From: Chersky-840 sp963810195
GTDB lineage: Bacteria > Actinomycetota > Acidimicrobiia > Acidimicrobiales > UBA8190
Length of the DNA: 64,000 nt
Assembly: GCA_963810195.1 (NCBI GenBank)
Contig: CAWEMO010000001.1
Coordinates: 992,001 to 1,056,000 of the forward strand
Direction: 5' to 3'
Both the position numbers and the translations under genes were made by a program. The notes beneath the pieces are model-generated. The model did no database searches. It had not been told where the DNA came from and saw nothing but the letters and a program-made list of their open reading frames with translations. Shown piece by piece: positions 17,384 to 25,384 of this stretch; the first letter of the stretch is position 1; the number at the start of each line of letters is the position of its first letter.

Positions 17384-17397
17384 ACCACGATCGTGGT
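17384..17397. promoter_or_regulatory. 14-bp perfect palindrome in the gene-free stretch 17120-17555
   Basis: ACCACGATCGTGGT is a perfect palindrome about 160 bp upstream of the gene at 17556, suitable for a dimeric regulator. The same gene-free stretch has two copies of an ACTCGGGG(G/T)TACCGGG motif, near 17187 and 17482. No open frame in the stretch looks like a gene. Confidence 0.35.
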
Positions 17398-17555
17398 GTC
17401 ATGCGTCTGGTCGCCCATCGGCACCAAGATGACAGATCTGACGAACGATGCCGAGAATCCCTGCGTCTGAGCTATCCGGCACTCGGGGTTACCGGGCTAG
17501 GTGGATCGTCTGGCGAGTGCCAATTTCGGGCACATCCTCCCGGTAGGATGGGGGG

Positions 17556-17927
17556 ATGGCCAGAAGAGGGCGGTCCCCCACGTGGGCCGAGGTTGGCTAC
17601 ATGAACACCCGGAGCATGAGGACAACCTTCCGGGCACTCACCTTCGCTATCCGCTGGGCGGCCTGCTGCGCCGAGCTAAAGCGGGAGCCCGAGTCCGTAG
17701 ACGAGTTCTGCCAGGTCATGCAGGAAGCCCGGCGGACGGCCTTCCGGGACCAGCAGGCGTTCCGCCAGGCGTACCCAACGGAGACAACCCCCCTACGGAT
17801 GATTGAGGTCACGGGGCTCAAGCGGAGCTTCGAGGACCTTTACCGCCGGCTCCAGGACCGAGGCCGGGTCGAGGCGCAGATGGCGCCGATGGCGTTCACG
17901 CTTGGAGCGGCCACGGCTGACCTCTGA
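17556..17927 (+). CDS. hypothetical protein upstream of rep
   Basis: A 123-residue protein starting at ATG 17556 right after AGGATGGGGGG. It is mainly helical and basic, with an aromatic-rich middle (RALTFAIRWAACCAEL) and a C-terminal helix (KRSFEDLYRRLQDRG). No known family was recognised. It lies about 190 bp upstream of the Rep gene in the same direction, in a position often taken by element regulators or accessory replication proteins. The 17928-18121 gap is G+C-rich with extensive self-complementarity and may carry an origin. Confidence 0.5.
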   Translation: MARRGRSPTWAEVGYMNTRSMRTTFRALTFAIRWAACCAELKREPESVDEFCQVMQEARRTAFRDQQAFRQAYPTETTPLRMIEVTGLKRSFEDLYRRLQDRGRVEAQMAPMAFTLGAATADL

Positions 17928-18086
17928 GGGCCACCCGGGGGGCTCCGTCCGAAGCGGGGTCCGCCGGCCGGGGACGGACTCGGGAGCCGTGAGGCCCCGA
18001 GCCGGCGCCGGACGGAGGACCCGACCGGCCCGGGCTCCTGCGGGGGCCTGAGGGATCCGAGGGTCGGCTCCGAGGGTGGGCGACGA

Positions 18087-18128
18087 GTGCCTGTTACTGG
18101 CACCGACTACTGTGCCACTTTATGGCAC
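18087..18128. promoter_or_regulatory. paired GTGCC...GGCAC inverted repeats at the rep start
   Basis: GTGCC-N7-GGCAC (18087-18103) is followed by GTGCCA-N5-TGGCAC (18112-18128). Their centres are 25 bp apart. The second overlaps the putative ATG of rep (18122). This suits an autoregulatory operator or a Rep/origin-binding site. Confidence 0.45.
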
Positions 18129-19387
18129 TTGTTCCTGCAATGCCGCCGAGGTCGGGACGGTGTTCGGCCCGGGTCCGGCGCTCACCGGGCTGCGGGTCCC
18201 TCGGTAACTACGGAAATAACTGTGGGGAGCCTGGTGAGAGAGCCGCCGGGACGCCGTACCGGTCGATGCGGTGGCTGTGGCGGGAAAGCTCCCTGAAGAG
18301 CGTGCGGAAGTGTCATCGGGTCCGCTACCGGGACAAGGTGACGGTGTGGGGTGACGGCGGGGGTCGGGTCGGTTACGGGGGGTTCTGCCGCTGCCATTCG
18401 GTGTGGGCGTGCCCGCTATGCGCCCCCACGATCCGACGAGCTCGGGCGGTCGAGCTGTCGGGCGGGCTAGTTCGTCACCTGGCGGGCGGGGGTGGTTGCG
18501 TGTTCGCGACGTCAACGATTCCGCACGATCAAGGGGACCGGTTGGTGCCGCTGTTCGACGGGGTAACGAGGGCCTGGGCGGACGTGCGAGCGGATCTCGG
18601 TGTCCGTCAGTGGTTCGGCGACCATCACGTCGAGTGGGTGCGGGCGACCGAGGTAACGCACGGCGTCAACGGATGGCATCCACATCTGCATACGGCGCTT
18701 GTCACGGATCGGCCCTTAGAGCGAGCTGAGGCGCAGGAATTGTGGACGCTCATGTTCGAACCGTGGTGCCGGTCTGCGGAGCGGTCGGGGTGGCGGCGCC
18801 CCTCAGAGAAGTACGGCCTCTCTGTGATCCGGTGCGGCAGCGGCCAGATCGGTGACTACGTGTCGAAGGTCGAGGGTCTGGCCGATGAGCTGACTCGACT
18901 CGATGTGAAGCGGTCGAGTCATAAGACTGAGCCACCTTTTGCCCTGCTTCGTCGTGCTGTCGGTGGCGACGAGGGAGCTGCGGGCGTGTGGCATGAGTAC
19001 GAGCGGGGCACCAAGGGCCGGCGGGCACTGATGCCCTCGCATGGGCTGCGCCGGCGCCTGCAGGTCGGTGCCGACGTGCCGGACTCGGCAGTCAGTGAGC
19101 CTTCGGAGCCGGCGTGGCGGGTGCTCGCAGAGTTGGACGCTCGACAGGCGAGCGTGCTCGTGCTCCATCCCCAGGGGTTCGAGGTTTTCGCCGAGATGGT
19201 CGGGGACGGCACCCCTGAGGCGGTGCGAGCCGCCCTGGAGACCCTGCAAGGAACGATGCCGTGGTGGCTCACTCAACAGGGCTGGTGGCTTCGGGGAGAG
19301 CAGGGGGAGGCCGCCGAGGAGGCGTGGCTGCGGTCCGGTGGGGCGACTCCATTGAGTTTTTCGGACGACGAAGCAGTGGAGTTCTGA
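18122..19387 (+). CDS. rolling-circle replication initiator (RepSA-like HUH protein)
   Basis: A protein of up to 421 residues. A Cys-rich segment (residues about 88-100, CRCHSVWACPLCA) precedes the HUH metal-binding motif in GWHPHLHT (residues about 183-190). A downstream IGDYVSKV (near 243-250) supplies the catalytic Tyr with a following Lys. This is the layout of Rep proteins from actinomycete plasmids and integrative elements (pSG5/RepSA type), which nick the double-strand origin. ATG 18122 lies within a palindrome, so an internal start such as ATG 18266 is possible. It supports an element that replicates after excision. Confidence 0.85.
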   Translation: MALVPAMPPRSGRCSARVRRSPGCGSLGNYGNNCGEPGERAAGTPYRSMRWLWRESSLKSVRKCHRVRYRDKVTVWGDGGGRVGYGGFCRCHSVWACPLCAPTIRRARAVELSGGLVRHLAGGGGCVFATSTIPHDQGDRLVPLFDGVTRAWADVRADLGVRQWFGDHHVEWVRATEVTHGVNGWHPHLHTALVTDRPLERAEAQELWTLMFEPWCRSAERSGWRRPSEKYGLSVIRCGSGQIGDYVSKVEGLADELTRLDVKRSSHKTEPPFALLRRAVGGDEGAAGVWHEYERGTKGRRALMPSHGLRRRLQVGADVPDSAVSEPSEPAWRVLAELDARQASVLVLHPQGFEVFAEMVGDGTPEAVRAALETLQGTMPWWLTQQGWWLRGEQGEAAEEAWLRSGGATPLSFSDDEAVEF

Positions 19388-19448
19388 TGGGGTGCCCGTC
19401 GGACGTGTGTCATCGGGGCTCGGTTGGCATCCCTGGAGTCGAACGGTG

Positions 19449-19571
19449 ATGTCTGGCGCCCCGCTGGAAGGTCCGAGTAAGGATCGGGACCTGAAGCGGG
19501 TCGCCAAGGTGCTGGTAAACATCGGGCTGCGGCTGACGCAGGCGAAGGATGAACGGGAGGAACAGAAATGA
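19449..19571 (+). CDS. small basic/acidic helical protein coupled to the recombinase gene (40 aa)
   Basis: The frame from ATG 19449 ends at TGA 19569-19571, overlapping the recombinase ATG (ATGA). The 40-residue product is charged and helical (KDRDLKRVAKVLVNIGLRLT, then a Lys/Glu tail). The overlap and placement imply translational coupling. It may be a small accessory factor or simply a translational leader for the recombinase. No family was recognised. Confidence 0.5.
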   Translation: MSGAPLEGPSKDRDLKRVAKVLVNIGLRLTQAKDEREEQK

Positions 19572-21019
19572 GCCTGACCGTGGTCTATGTCCGGGTGTCC
19601 ACGGAGGATCAAGTGGACTTCTCCCCCGATGCCCAGGCTGCGAAGTGCAAGGCGTACGCCCGGCACCACGACCTCGGCCCGGTCGTGGTGATCTCGGACC
19701 CGGGGTTCACCGCCGCCAGCCTCGAGCGACCGGGCATGCGAGAGGTGCTGTCGCTGGTAGAGGCCGATCGAGTGGCACACGTGATCGTGTGGCGGCTTGA
19801 CCGGCTCTCCCGAGACACCGGGGACCAGAGCTACCTGGTGCGGCTGTTTGCGGCGCACGGCGTGCGGCTGCACTCGGTCAACGACGGTGTGATCGATCTC
19901 GCTACGGCGTCAGGCCGCTTGCATGTCGGCTTCCACGGCGTGCTGGCGCAGTACTACCGGGAGCAGCTGGTGGAGAACGTGAAGATGGGTATGGAGCAAG
20001 CGGCTCGAAAGGGGCGCTGGCTGAATCGGGCACCGACGGGCTACGACATGGTGAACGGAGAGCTGGTCCCGAACGAGGTGGCCCCTCTGGTCCGGCGGAT
20101 CTTCGCTCTGCGGGCGTGCGGGCTCGGCTATGCCGCCATCCAGGCCGATGTGGGGATCTGTTACTCGACGGCACGGCAGATCGTGCACAACCGGGTGTAC
20201 CTGGGGGAGGTGCGACTGCGGGACCAGTGGTTCCCGGGCAATCACGAGGCTCTGGTGACGAGGGACGAGTTCGATGCCGCCCACCGAGCGCATGTGCCCG
20301 GCCGGCGCCGGGGCCGGGACGTGCTGTCAGGCCGGGTGCGCTGTGGACTGTGTGGGCGCCGGATCAGCCCCGACACCAACGAGCGGGGCCAGATGCTTTA
20401 CCGCTGTTGGCACCGAGGGAAGGGGTGCCGGCAGCCGGGACGGTCGGCCAATGGGCTACACCGGGCGGTGGTGGTCGGACTGCGGGAGCTGGGCGATAAC
20501 TCCGAGCTACAAGCGGCGATTCGGGAGGAGCTGGCTCGACACCTCCAGCGGGACACCGAACGGTCCGGTGCGACCAGGCAGGCGACGATCTCGGCCCTTG
20601 TCGCCAAGCGGCACAAGCTTCTCCAGCTCCACTATGACGACGAGATCACGGCCAGTGCGTTCGAGGAGGAGGAGCGGCGGCTTACCACGCAGATCGAGTC
20701 GCTCCGGTCCGAGGAGGCAGAGGTCGAGGCCGAGCGGTCACGGCGTGACGAGCTGGCGGCACGTTTCTCGGAGGTCGAGCAGTTGCTCGCTCAGATCGAC
20801 GTAAAGGCCGTCTGGGAGGCGGGAACACCCGCAGAGCGCCGGATACTTGTTGAGGAGCTGATCGATGCTGTCACGGTGTTTCCGGACCATCTGGAGGTGC
20901 ACGTGGCCGGCGCTCCCCCGCTGATCGTGACGCTGGCGGAGGTCGGACTACGGGAGAGTGGTACGGAAAGGAGCGTGTCGGAGAGGGGACTTGAACCCCT
21001 ACGCCCTTGCGGGCACTAG
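19568..21019 (+). CDS. large serine recombinase (integrase), reading into tRNA-Leu
   Basis: A 483-residue site-specific recombinase. The N-terminal resolvase domain has the catalytic Ser in VVYVRVSTEDQ (residue about 11) and the conserved VWRLDRLSRD. A recombinase domain follows (RIFALRACGLGYAAI), then a zinc-ribbon (RCGLCGRRI and YRCWHRGKGC) and a coiled coil (about 330-420). The last residues (SERGLEPLRPCGH) are encoded by the antisense of the tRNA-Leu 3' end rather than by normal recombinase sequence, because the gene crosses the integration junction at 20975. It is probably active in integration at this tRNA. It is coupled to the 40-aa gene upstream. Confidence 0.92.
   Translation: MSLTVVYVRVSTEDQVDFSPDAQAAKCKAYARHHDLGPVVVISDPGFTAASLERPGMREVLSLVEADRVAHVIVWRLDRLSRDTGDQSYLVRLFAAHGVRLHSVNDGVIDLATASGRLHVGFHGVLAQYYREQLVENVKMGMEQAARKGRWLNRAPTGYDMVNGELVPNEVAPLVRRIFALRACGLGYAAIQADVGICYSTARQIVHNRVYLGEVRLRDQWFPGNHEALVTRDEFDAAHRAHVPGRRRGRDVLSGRVRCGLCGRRISPDTNERGQMLYRCWHRGKGCRQPGRSANGLHRAVVVGLRELGDNSELQAAIREELARHLQRDTERSGATRQATISALVAKRHKLLQLHYDDEITASAFEEEERRLTTQIESLRSEEAEVEAERSRRDELAARFSEVEQLLAQIDVKAVWEAGTPAERRILVEELIDAVTVFPDHLEVHVAGAPPLIVTLAEVGLRESGTERSVSERGLEPLRPCGH
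20975..20985. other. element/chromosome junction (attR-like) in tRNA-Leu 3' end
   Basis: GTGTCGGAGAG spans the end of element-like sequence and the start of the tRNA-Leu 3' end (acceptor stem and discriminator). The same core occurs at 8355 and, without the last G, at 15884. Placement of an integrase gene directly at a tRNA 3' end is the classical integration signature. Confidence 0.6.
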
Positions 21020-21059
21020 CCCCTCAAGCTAGCGCGTCTGCCTATTCCGCCACTCCGAC
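20976..21059 (-). tRNA. tRNA-Leu (anticodon GAG)
   Basis: Read on the minus strand from 21059, the acceptor stem GTCGGAG pairs with CTCCGAC, and the anticodon stem is CTAGC/GCTAG with loop TTGAGGG (anticodon GAG). A long class II variable arm (TGCCCGCAAGGGCG) is followed by a T-loop GGTTCAAGTCC. CCA is not encoded. The 3' end is overlapped by the recombinase gene. Confidence 0.95.
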
Positions 21060-21064
21060 GAGTG

Positions 21065-21083
21065 TGCGCCGGCCTCCGGCGCA
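21065..21083. terminator. hairpin between tRNA-Leu and the peptide-binding lipoprotein gene
   Basis: TGCGCCGG (21065-21072) and CCGGCGCA (21076-21083) form 8-bp arms with a 3-nt loop. It is downstream of the minus-strand lipoprotein gene and upstream of the tRNA, consistent with transcription termination. Confidence 0.5.
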
Positions 21084-21114
21084 TCGAGCACTCTAGCGCG
21101 AGCGCCCTGGACCC

Positions 21115-22911
21115 CTAGGCGCCGGCGGGGCTGCCCGGGCTCTTGGCGCGGCGCACGGGGGCGGCCGCCCGGTAGCCCCACAACCGGAGATTCCACAACG
21201 GGCCGAGGCCCCCGGGGTCGTCGCCGACCCCCGACAGCGACGACGACCACACCAACATGGTGGGCTCGGCGAACAGCGGCAACGTGGGCATGGCCGTCCA
21301 CAGTGCCTTGTCGATCTGTTGGTAGATGAGTTGGGCGCTCGGCGGCGCGAGGTCCTGGACGGCCTGCGCGAAGAGCGTGTCGACCTTCGGGTCGTCGAAG
21401 CCCGACCAGTCCTCGGTCTGGGCTCCGCCTGTCAACGATGGCGACGTCGAGAAGACGTTGGCGAGCGCACTGGGATATGCGCTCTCCTGCACCGGGACGA
21501 CCGCCAGGTCGAACGCACCTGTCGGCAGCGCAGTCCCGTACAGCTGCGCCGTCGGCATCGGTGTGGCCACCACGTCGAAACCCGCCGCGACGAGCTGCGC
21601 CACCACGACGGGGCCGACCGCGGCCGACCAGGGGTCATCGGCCGCCCACACGATCTTCAACGACACCGGCTTTCCGTCTTTCGTCCAACTCCCGTGCGCG
21701 TCGGGGACGAATCCACTTTGTTGGAGCAGGCGTGCCGACGCGGCCGGATCCGCCTGCTCGTAGCCTGCGGCGTCGTCGACGTACCCGGGCTGGCCGTTGG
21801 CGAAGAGGTGGTGATTGTCCTCCCACACCGACTCGTCCTCGGGCTGGCCCACGCTCTCGACGAGCGCGGCGCGATCGATGGCGTGCGCGATGCCCTGACG
21901 GACCGTCGCCACGTTCAGGGGCGCGCGGCGGACGTTGAACTCGAGCTGGAGCATGGTCGTCCCCAACTGCACCTGAGACTGGAGCACCGGCGAGGAAGAG
22001 GCCTGGGCCATGAGCGACTGGTCGAACCCGCTCGGGTACGCGACCTGCACCTGGCCGCCCCCCAGGGCCGACGCCAGGGCCGAGTCCCCCGAGACGGCCC
22101 GCACCACGATCCGGTCCAGGGTCGGGGGGCTCCCCCACCACCGCGGGTTGCGCCCCAGGACGATCTCGGAGCCCGGCACCCACGACACCACCTGCCAGGG
22201 CCCGCCCGACACCAGCACGGCGGGGTTGAACCGGTCGAACCCGTGGTTCCACCCCACCACCTCGGCGATGTGCGCCGGGAGCAGGTCGTCGAACAGCGAC
22301 GCCCAGTCCGCGAACGGCGTGTGGAACACGACGGTGACGGTCTTCCCGCCGTTGGAGGCGGTGAGCGAGTCGATGTCGCGGTAGCCGAGCGTCGACACCA
22401 CGGAGTCCGGGGTGCCGTCCACGTCGACGGCGCCGCCCTTCTGGGACTGCCACGCGTAGGTGAAGTCCGCGGCGCTGATGGGGACCCCGTCGGACCACAC
22501 CGCACGAGGGTCGATCTGGTACACCACGGTCTGAGGCTGGAGGCTCACGACCTCGGCGCTGTCCACCACGTTGGTGTCGAGCTGCGGCATCAGGCCGGGC
22601 CCGACCCGGAACACCTGGGCCCACACCGCACTGGCCAGCATGCGGCCAACCGGAGTGTCGCCTGCCAGGGTGTGGTCGTTCAGCGTGGTGGGCACGTCGT
22701 CGAGCGCGACGGTCGCCGTGCCCCCCTCGACCGGGACCAGCTGGGGCGCGGCGTTGGCCCCCGTGGTCGTGCTCCGGGGGGCCGCATCCGGCGTCGCGCC
22801 CGGGGCGCCGCAGGCACCGGCCAGCACAGCCAGCGCGGCGAGGAGGGCGAGGACGCCGAGGCCGCCCGGGGCCCCGGGGGGCAGTGCCCGGGACCGACGG
22901 GGAGCGGTCAC
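21115..22911 (-). CDS. peptide/oligopeptide ABC transporter substrate-binding lipoprotein (family 5)
   Basis: A 598-residue extracytoplasmic solute-binding protein. GTG 22911 was chosen because it places a lipoprotein signal peptide at the N-terminus, with lipobox LAGAC near residue 28. Family 5 features include VYQIDPRAVWSDGVPISAAD, then the substrate-binding fold with VRQGIAHAIDRAAL. No permease or ATPase genes are adjacent; the gene is an orphan upstream of tRNA-Leu and downstream of secG (41 bp). A role in peptide uptake or sensing is inferred from the family; the ligand is unknown. Confidence 0.88.
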   Translation of the reverse strand: MTAPRRSRALPPGAPGGLGVLALLAALAVLAGACGAPGATPDAAPRSTTTGANAAPQLVPVEGGTATVALDDVPTTLNDHTLAGDTPVGRMLASAVWAQVFRVGPGLMPQLDTNVVDSAEVVSLQPQTVVYQIDPRAVWSDGVPISAADFTYAWQSQKGGAVDVDGTPDSVVSTLGYRDIDSLTASNGGKTVTVVFHTPFADWASLFDDLLPAHIAEVVGWNHGFDRFNPAVLVSGGPWQVVSWVPGSEIVLGRNPRWWGSPPTLDRIVVRAVSGDSALASALGGGQVQVAYPSGFDQSLMAQASSSPVLQSQVQLGTTMLQLEFNVRRAPLNVATVRQGIAHAIDRAALVESVGQPEDESVWEDNHHLFANGQPGYVDDAAGYEQADPAASARLLQQSGFVPDAHGSWTKDGKPVSLKIVWAADDPWSAAVGPVVVAQLVAAGFDVVATPMPTAQLYGTALPTGAFDLAVVPVQESAYPSALANVFSTSPSLTGGAQTEDWSGFDDPKVDTLFAQAVQDLAPPSAQLIYQQIDKALWTAMPTLPLFAEPTMLVWSSSLSGVGDDPGGLGPLWNLRLWGYRAAAPVRRAKSPGSPAGA

Positions 22912-22952
22912 CGGCGCCGGGGCTCGCCCCCTACCACCGGCACCGCCGGCGG

Positions 22953-23183
22953 TCACTGCAGGCGCAGGGCCAAGGTCACGGTCGTGAAGGTGAAGATGAT
23001 CGCCACGGTGATCGTGATGCGGTCGAGGTTCTTCTCGACCACGGTGGAGCCGGCCGCCGCCTGGCCCACCGAGCCGCCGAACATGTCCGAGAGCCCGCCA
23101 CCCTTCCCCGAGTGCATGAGGATCAGGAAGATGAGCGCCAGCGACACCATGAGGTGAAGCACCACGATGGCAATCGTCAGCAC
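22953..23183 (-). CDS. secG: preprotein translocase subunit SecG
   Basis: A 76-residue membrane protein with two hydrophobic segments (residues about 3-24 and 56-75) joined by the SecG signature HSGKGGGLSDMFGG. SecG associates with SecYE and aids SecA-driven export. Starts at GTG. It follows tpiA, the usual actinobacterial order gap-pgk-tpiA-secG. Confidence 0.95.
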   Translation of the reverse strand: MLTIAIVVLHLMVSLALIFLILMHSGKGGGLSDMFGGSVGQAAAGSTVVEKNLDRITITVAIIFTFTTVTLALRLQ

Positions 23184-23319
23184 CGAGTCCTCCCGGGGTG
23201 GTCCGCGGTCCCGGCAACGCTACCAAACGCCGACGTGTCCCCGGCTGGCAGGGTCCCGGGCTCTCGCGCCGCCCGGTCGTCCCCACATGGCTCGGCGAGG
23301 GCCGGGGGCCGGCTCGCCC

Positions 23320-24147
23320 TCAGCGCCCCCCGGGGACGACCGAGGCCGCCGCCTGCACGATGGCGGCGAAGATGGCCGCTTCGAGGCTGGCCCCTCCGAC
23401 CAGGGCCCCGTCCACGTCAGGCTGCCCGACCAGCTCGGCCGCGTTCTCGGGGCGCACCGACCCCCCGTACTGGATCCGGACGGCCTCGGCCCCCTCGACC
23501 CCGGCCACGTCCCCCACCACCCCCCGGATGTGGGCGCACGCGGACTGGGCGTCCCCGGCGGTCGCCGTGCGCCCCGTGCCGATGGCCCAGATGGGCTCGT
23601 AGGCGATCACGAGCCCCGCCACCTGTTCGGCGGAGAGCCCCTTGAGGGCGGTGGTGATCTGGGTGGTGAGGCGCGCCTCGGTCTCCCCGTCCTCGCGCTC
23701 CTCCTCTGTCTCCCCGACACACAGGATGGGGATCATGGCGTGGCGCAGGATCGCCCGCACGGTGAGGGCCACGACCTCGTCGGTCTGGCCGAAGAACTGC
23801 CGGCGCTCGGAGTGACCCACGATCACGAGCGACACGCCCAGGCGCGCCAGCATGGGAGGGGCGACCTCGCCGGTGAAGGCACCCTGGTCGTCGTGGTGGC
23901 AGTGCTGGGCGCCCAGCAGCACGGGGATGGCACGGTCCTCGATGACCGTCTGCACCGAGCGCAGGCTGGTGAACGGCGGGTGCACGGAGACGTCGAGCGA
24001 GGCCACGTCGGCGGCCCCCAGGCGCAGGCCGAGGTCCTGGACGGTGCGGATCGACTGGAGGTGGTCGTGGTGCATCTTCCAGTTGCCGCTCACGATCGGC
24101 CGCCGGTGCACGGGCCCGGCCCCGCCCGCCTTCGCCACGTTAGGCAC
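23320..24147 (-). CDS. tpiA: triosephosphate isomerase
   Basis: A 275-residue TIM-barrel enzyme that interconverts dihydroxyacetone phosphate and glyceraldehyde 3-phosphate in glycolysis. Active-site motifs are SGNWKMH (Asn and Lys, residues about 20-26), VGHSERRQFF (catalytic His) and AYEPIWAIGTG (catalytic Glu), with the phosphate-binding IQYGGSV near 228. The start GTG overlaps the pgk stop by 8 bp; a slightly later GTG is possible. It is the third gene of gap-pgk-tpiA. Confidence 0.96.
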   Translation of the reverse strand: MPNVAKAGGAGPVHRRPIVSGNWKMHHDHLQSIRTVQDLGLRLGAADVASLDVSVHPPFTSLRSVQTVIEDRAIPVLLGAQHCHHDDQGAFTGEVAPPMLARLGVSLVIVGHSERRQFFGQTDEVVALTVRAILRHAMIPILCVGETEEEREDGETEARLTTQITTALKGLSAEQVAGLVIAYEPIWAIGTGRTATAGDAQSACAHIRGVVGDVAGVEGAEAVRIQYGGSVRPENAAELVGQPDVDGALVGGASLEAAIFAAIVQAAASVVPGGR

Positions 24148-25342
24148 CTGCCTTCGGGGCGTTGGGCGCGTGGCGCAGCGCCTCGAGGCCGGGCAGGTCC
24201 CCGTGCTCGAGGAGCTCGAGGGAGGCGCCGCCCCCCGTCGACACGTAACCCACCTGGGACGCCAGGTCGAGCTCGTCCAACGCGGCCACCGAGTCGCCTC
24301 CTCCCACCACCGTGAAGGCCCGGGAGTCGGCCACGGCCCTGGCCACGGTGCGCGTCCCGGCCGCGAAGCGCTCGTCCTCGAACACCCCCATCGGCCCGTT
24401 CCAGAACACCGTGCCCGCCCCGGCCACCACGTCGGCGAAGGCGCCGGCGGTCTCGGGCCCGATGTCGACCCCCCGCCACCCTCGGGGGACGTCGGTCCCG
24501 ATCATCTTTACCTCGCCGCTCCCGGCACTGTGCTGTCCGACGGAGCCACCCGGGCCGAGGGCCACGATGTCGGTGGGGAGCATGATCCGTCCGCCGGCCT
24601 GCTCGAGGAGCCGGGCGCAGCTGTCGATGCGGCCCGCATCGAGCAGGGAGGCGCCGACGGTGTGGCCCCGGGCGGCCAGGAAGGTGAACGCCATCCCTCC
24701 CCCCACGGCCAGGTGGTCGACCAGCTCCAGCAGGGCCTGCAGCACCCCGAGCTTGTCGCCCACCTTGGAACCACCCACGAGCGTCACGAAGGGGCGGGCC
24801 GGGGCCACCAGCAGCCCCCCGAGGACCTCGACCTCACGCGCCAGGAGGCGCCCCGCCGCCGACGGCAGGCGTGTCGGGGGCCCCACGATCGAGGCGTGGG
24901 AGCGATGCGAGGCACCGAAGGCGTCGTTCACATAGGCGTCGAACCCCTCCACGAGCCGGTCGACGAAGGCGGGGTCGTTCTCCTCCTCCCCCGGGTCGAA
25001 ACGGAGGTTCTCGAGCAGCCCCACCCCGGGGGCGAGCTCGGCCAGACGGTCCCGGACCGGGGCGACGTCGAAGCGGGGGTCGACGGTGCCCTTGGGCCTG
25101 CCGAGGTGGGTGCAGGCGGTGACCTCGGCCCCCCGTTCGTTGAGCCACGACAGGGTGGGGAGGGCGGAGCGGATGCGGAAGTCGTCGGTCACCACCTTGC
25201 CGTCGCCTCCGCCGGGGTCCGGGCCCAACGGCACGTTGAAGTCCACGCGCACGAGGACCCGGCAGCCACCCAGCTCGGGAAGGTCTTCGAGCAGGGGGAG
25301 CCCGGCGAGGGGGCCGGCGCGGGGCCGCGTGGTGTCAGGCAT
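24140..25342 (-). CDS. pgk: phosphoglycerate kinase
   Basis: A 400-residue kinase that transfers phosphate from 1,3-bisphosphoglycerate to ADP. The N-terminal signature RVLVRVDFNVPL is at about residues 28-39, followed by CTHLGRPKG. The nucleotide-binding part includes FVTLVGGSKVGDK, TVFWNGPMGVFE and the C-terminal VGGGDSVAAL with STGGGASLELL. It lies about 40 bp after gap and overlaps tpiA, so the three genes are likely one operon. Confidence 0.97.
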   Translation of the reverse strand: MPDTTRPRAGPLAGLPLLEDLPELGGCRVLVRVDFNVPLGPDPGGGDGKVVTDDFRIRSALPTLSWLNERGAEVTACTHLGRPKGTVDPRFDVAPVRDRLAELAPGVGLLENLRFDPGEEENDPAFVDRLVEGFDAYVNDAFGASHRSHASIVGPPTRLPSAAGRLLAREVEVLGGLLVAPARPFVTLVGGSKVGDKLGVLQALLELVDHLAVGGGMAFTFLAARGHTVGASLLDAGRIDSCARLLEQAGGRIMLPTDIVALGPGGSVGQHSAGSGEVKMIGTDVPRGWRGVDIGPETAGAFADVVAGAGTVFWNGPMGVFEDERFAAGTRTVARAVADSRAFTVVGGGDSVAALDELDLASQVGYVSTGGGASLELLEHGDLPGLEALRHAPNAPKAGA

Positions 25343-25384
25343 GGGACGTGTCGCGCATGGTCGGTGCGTGATGCCGCGTCGCGC

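Noticed and set aside
17374..17604. 76-codon open frame before the gene at 17556
   Set aside because: It begins inside gene-free DNA next to a palindrome, has no clear ribosome-binding site, and overlaps the better-supported 17556 gene.
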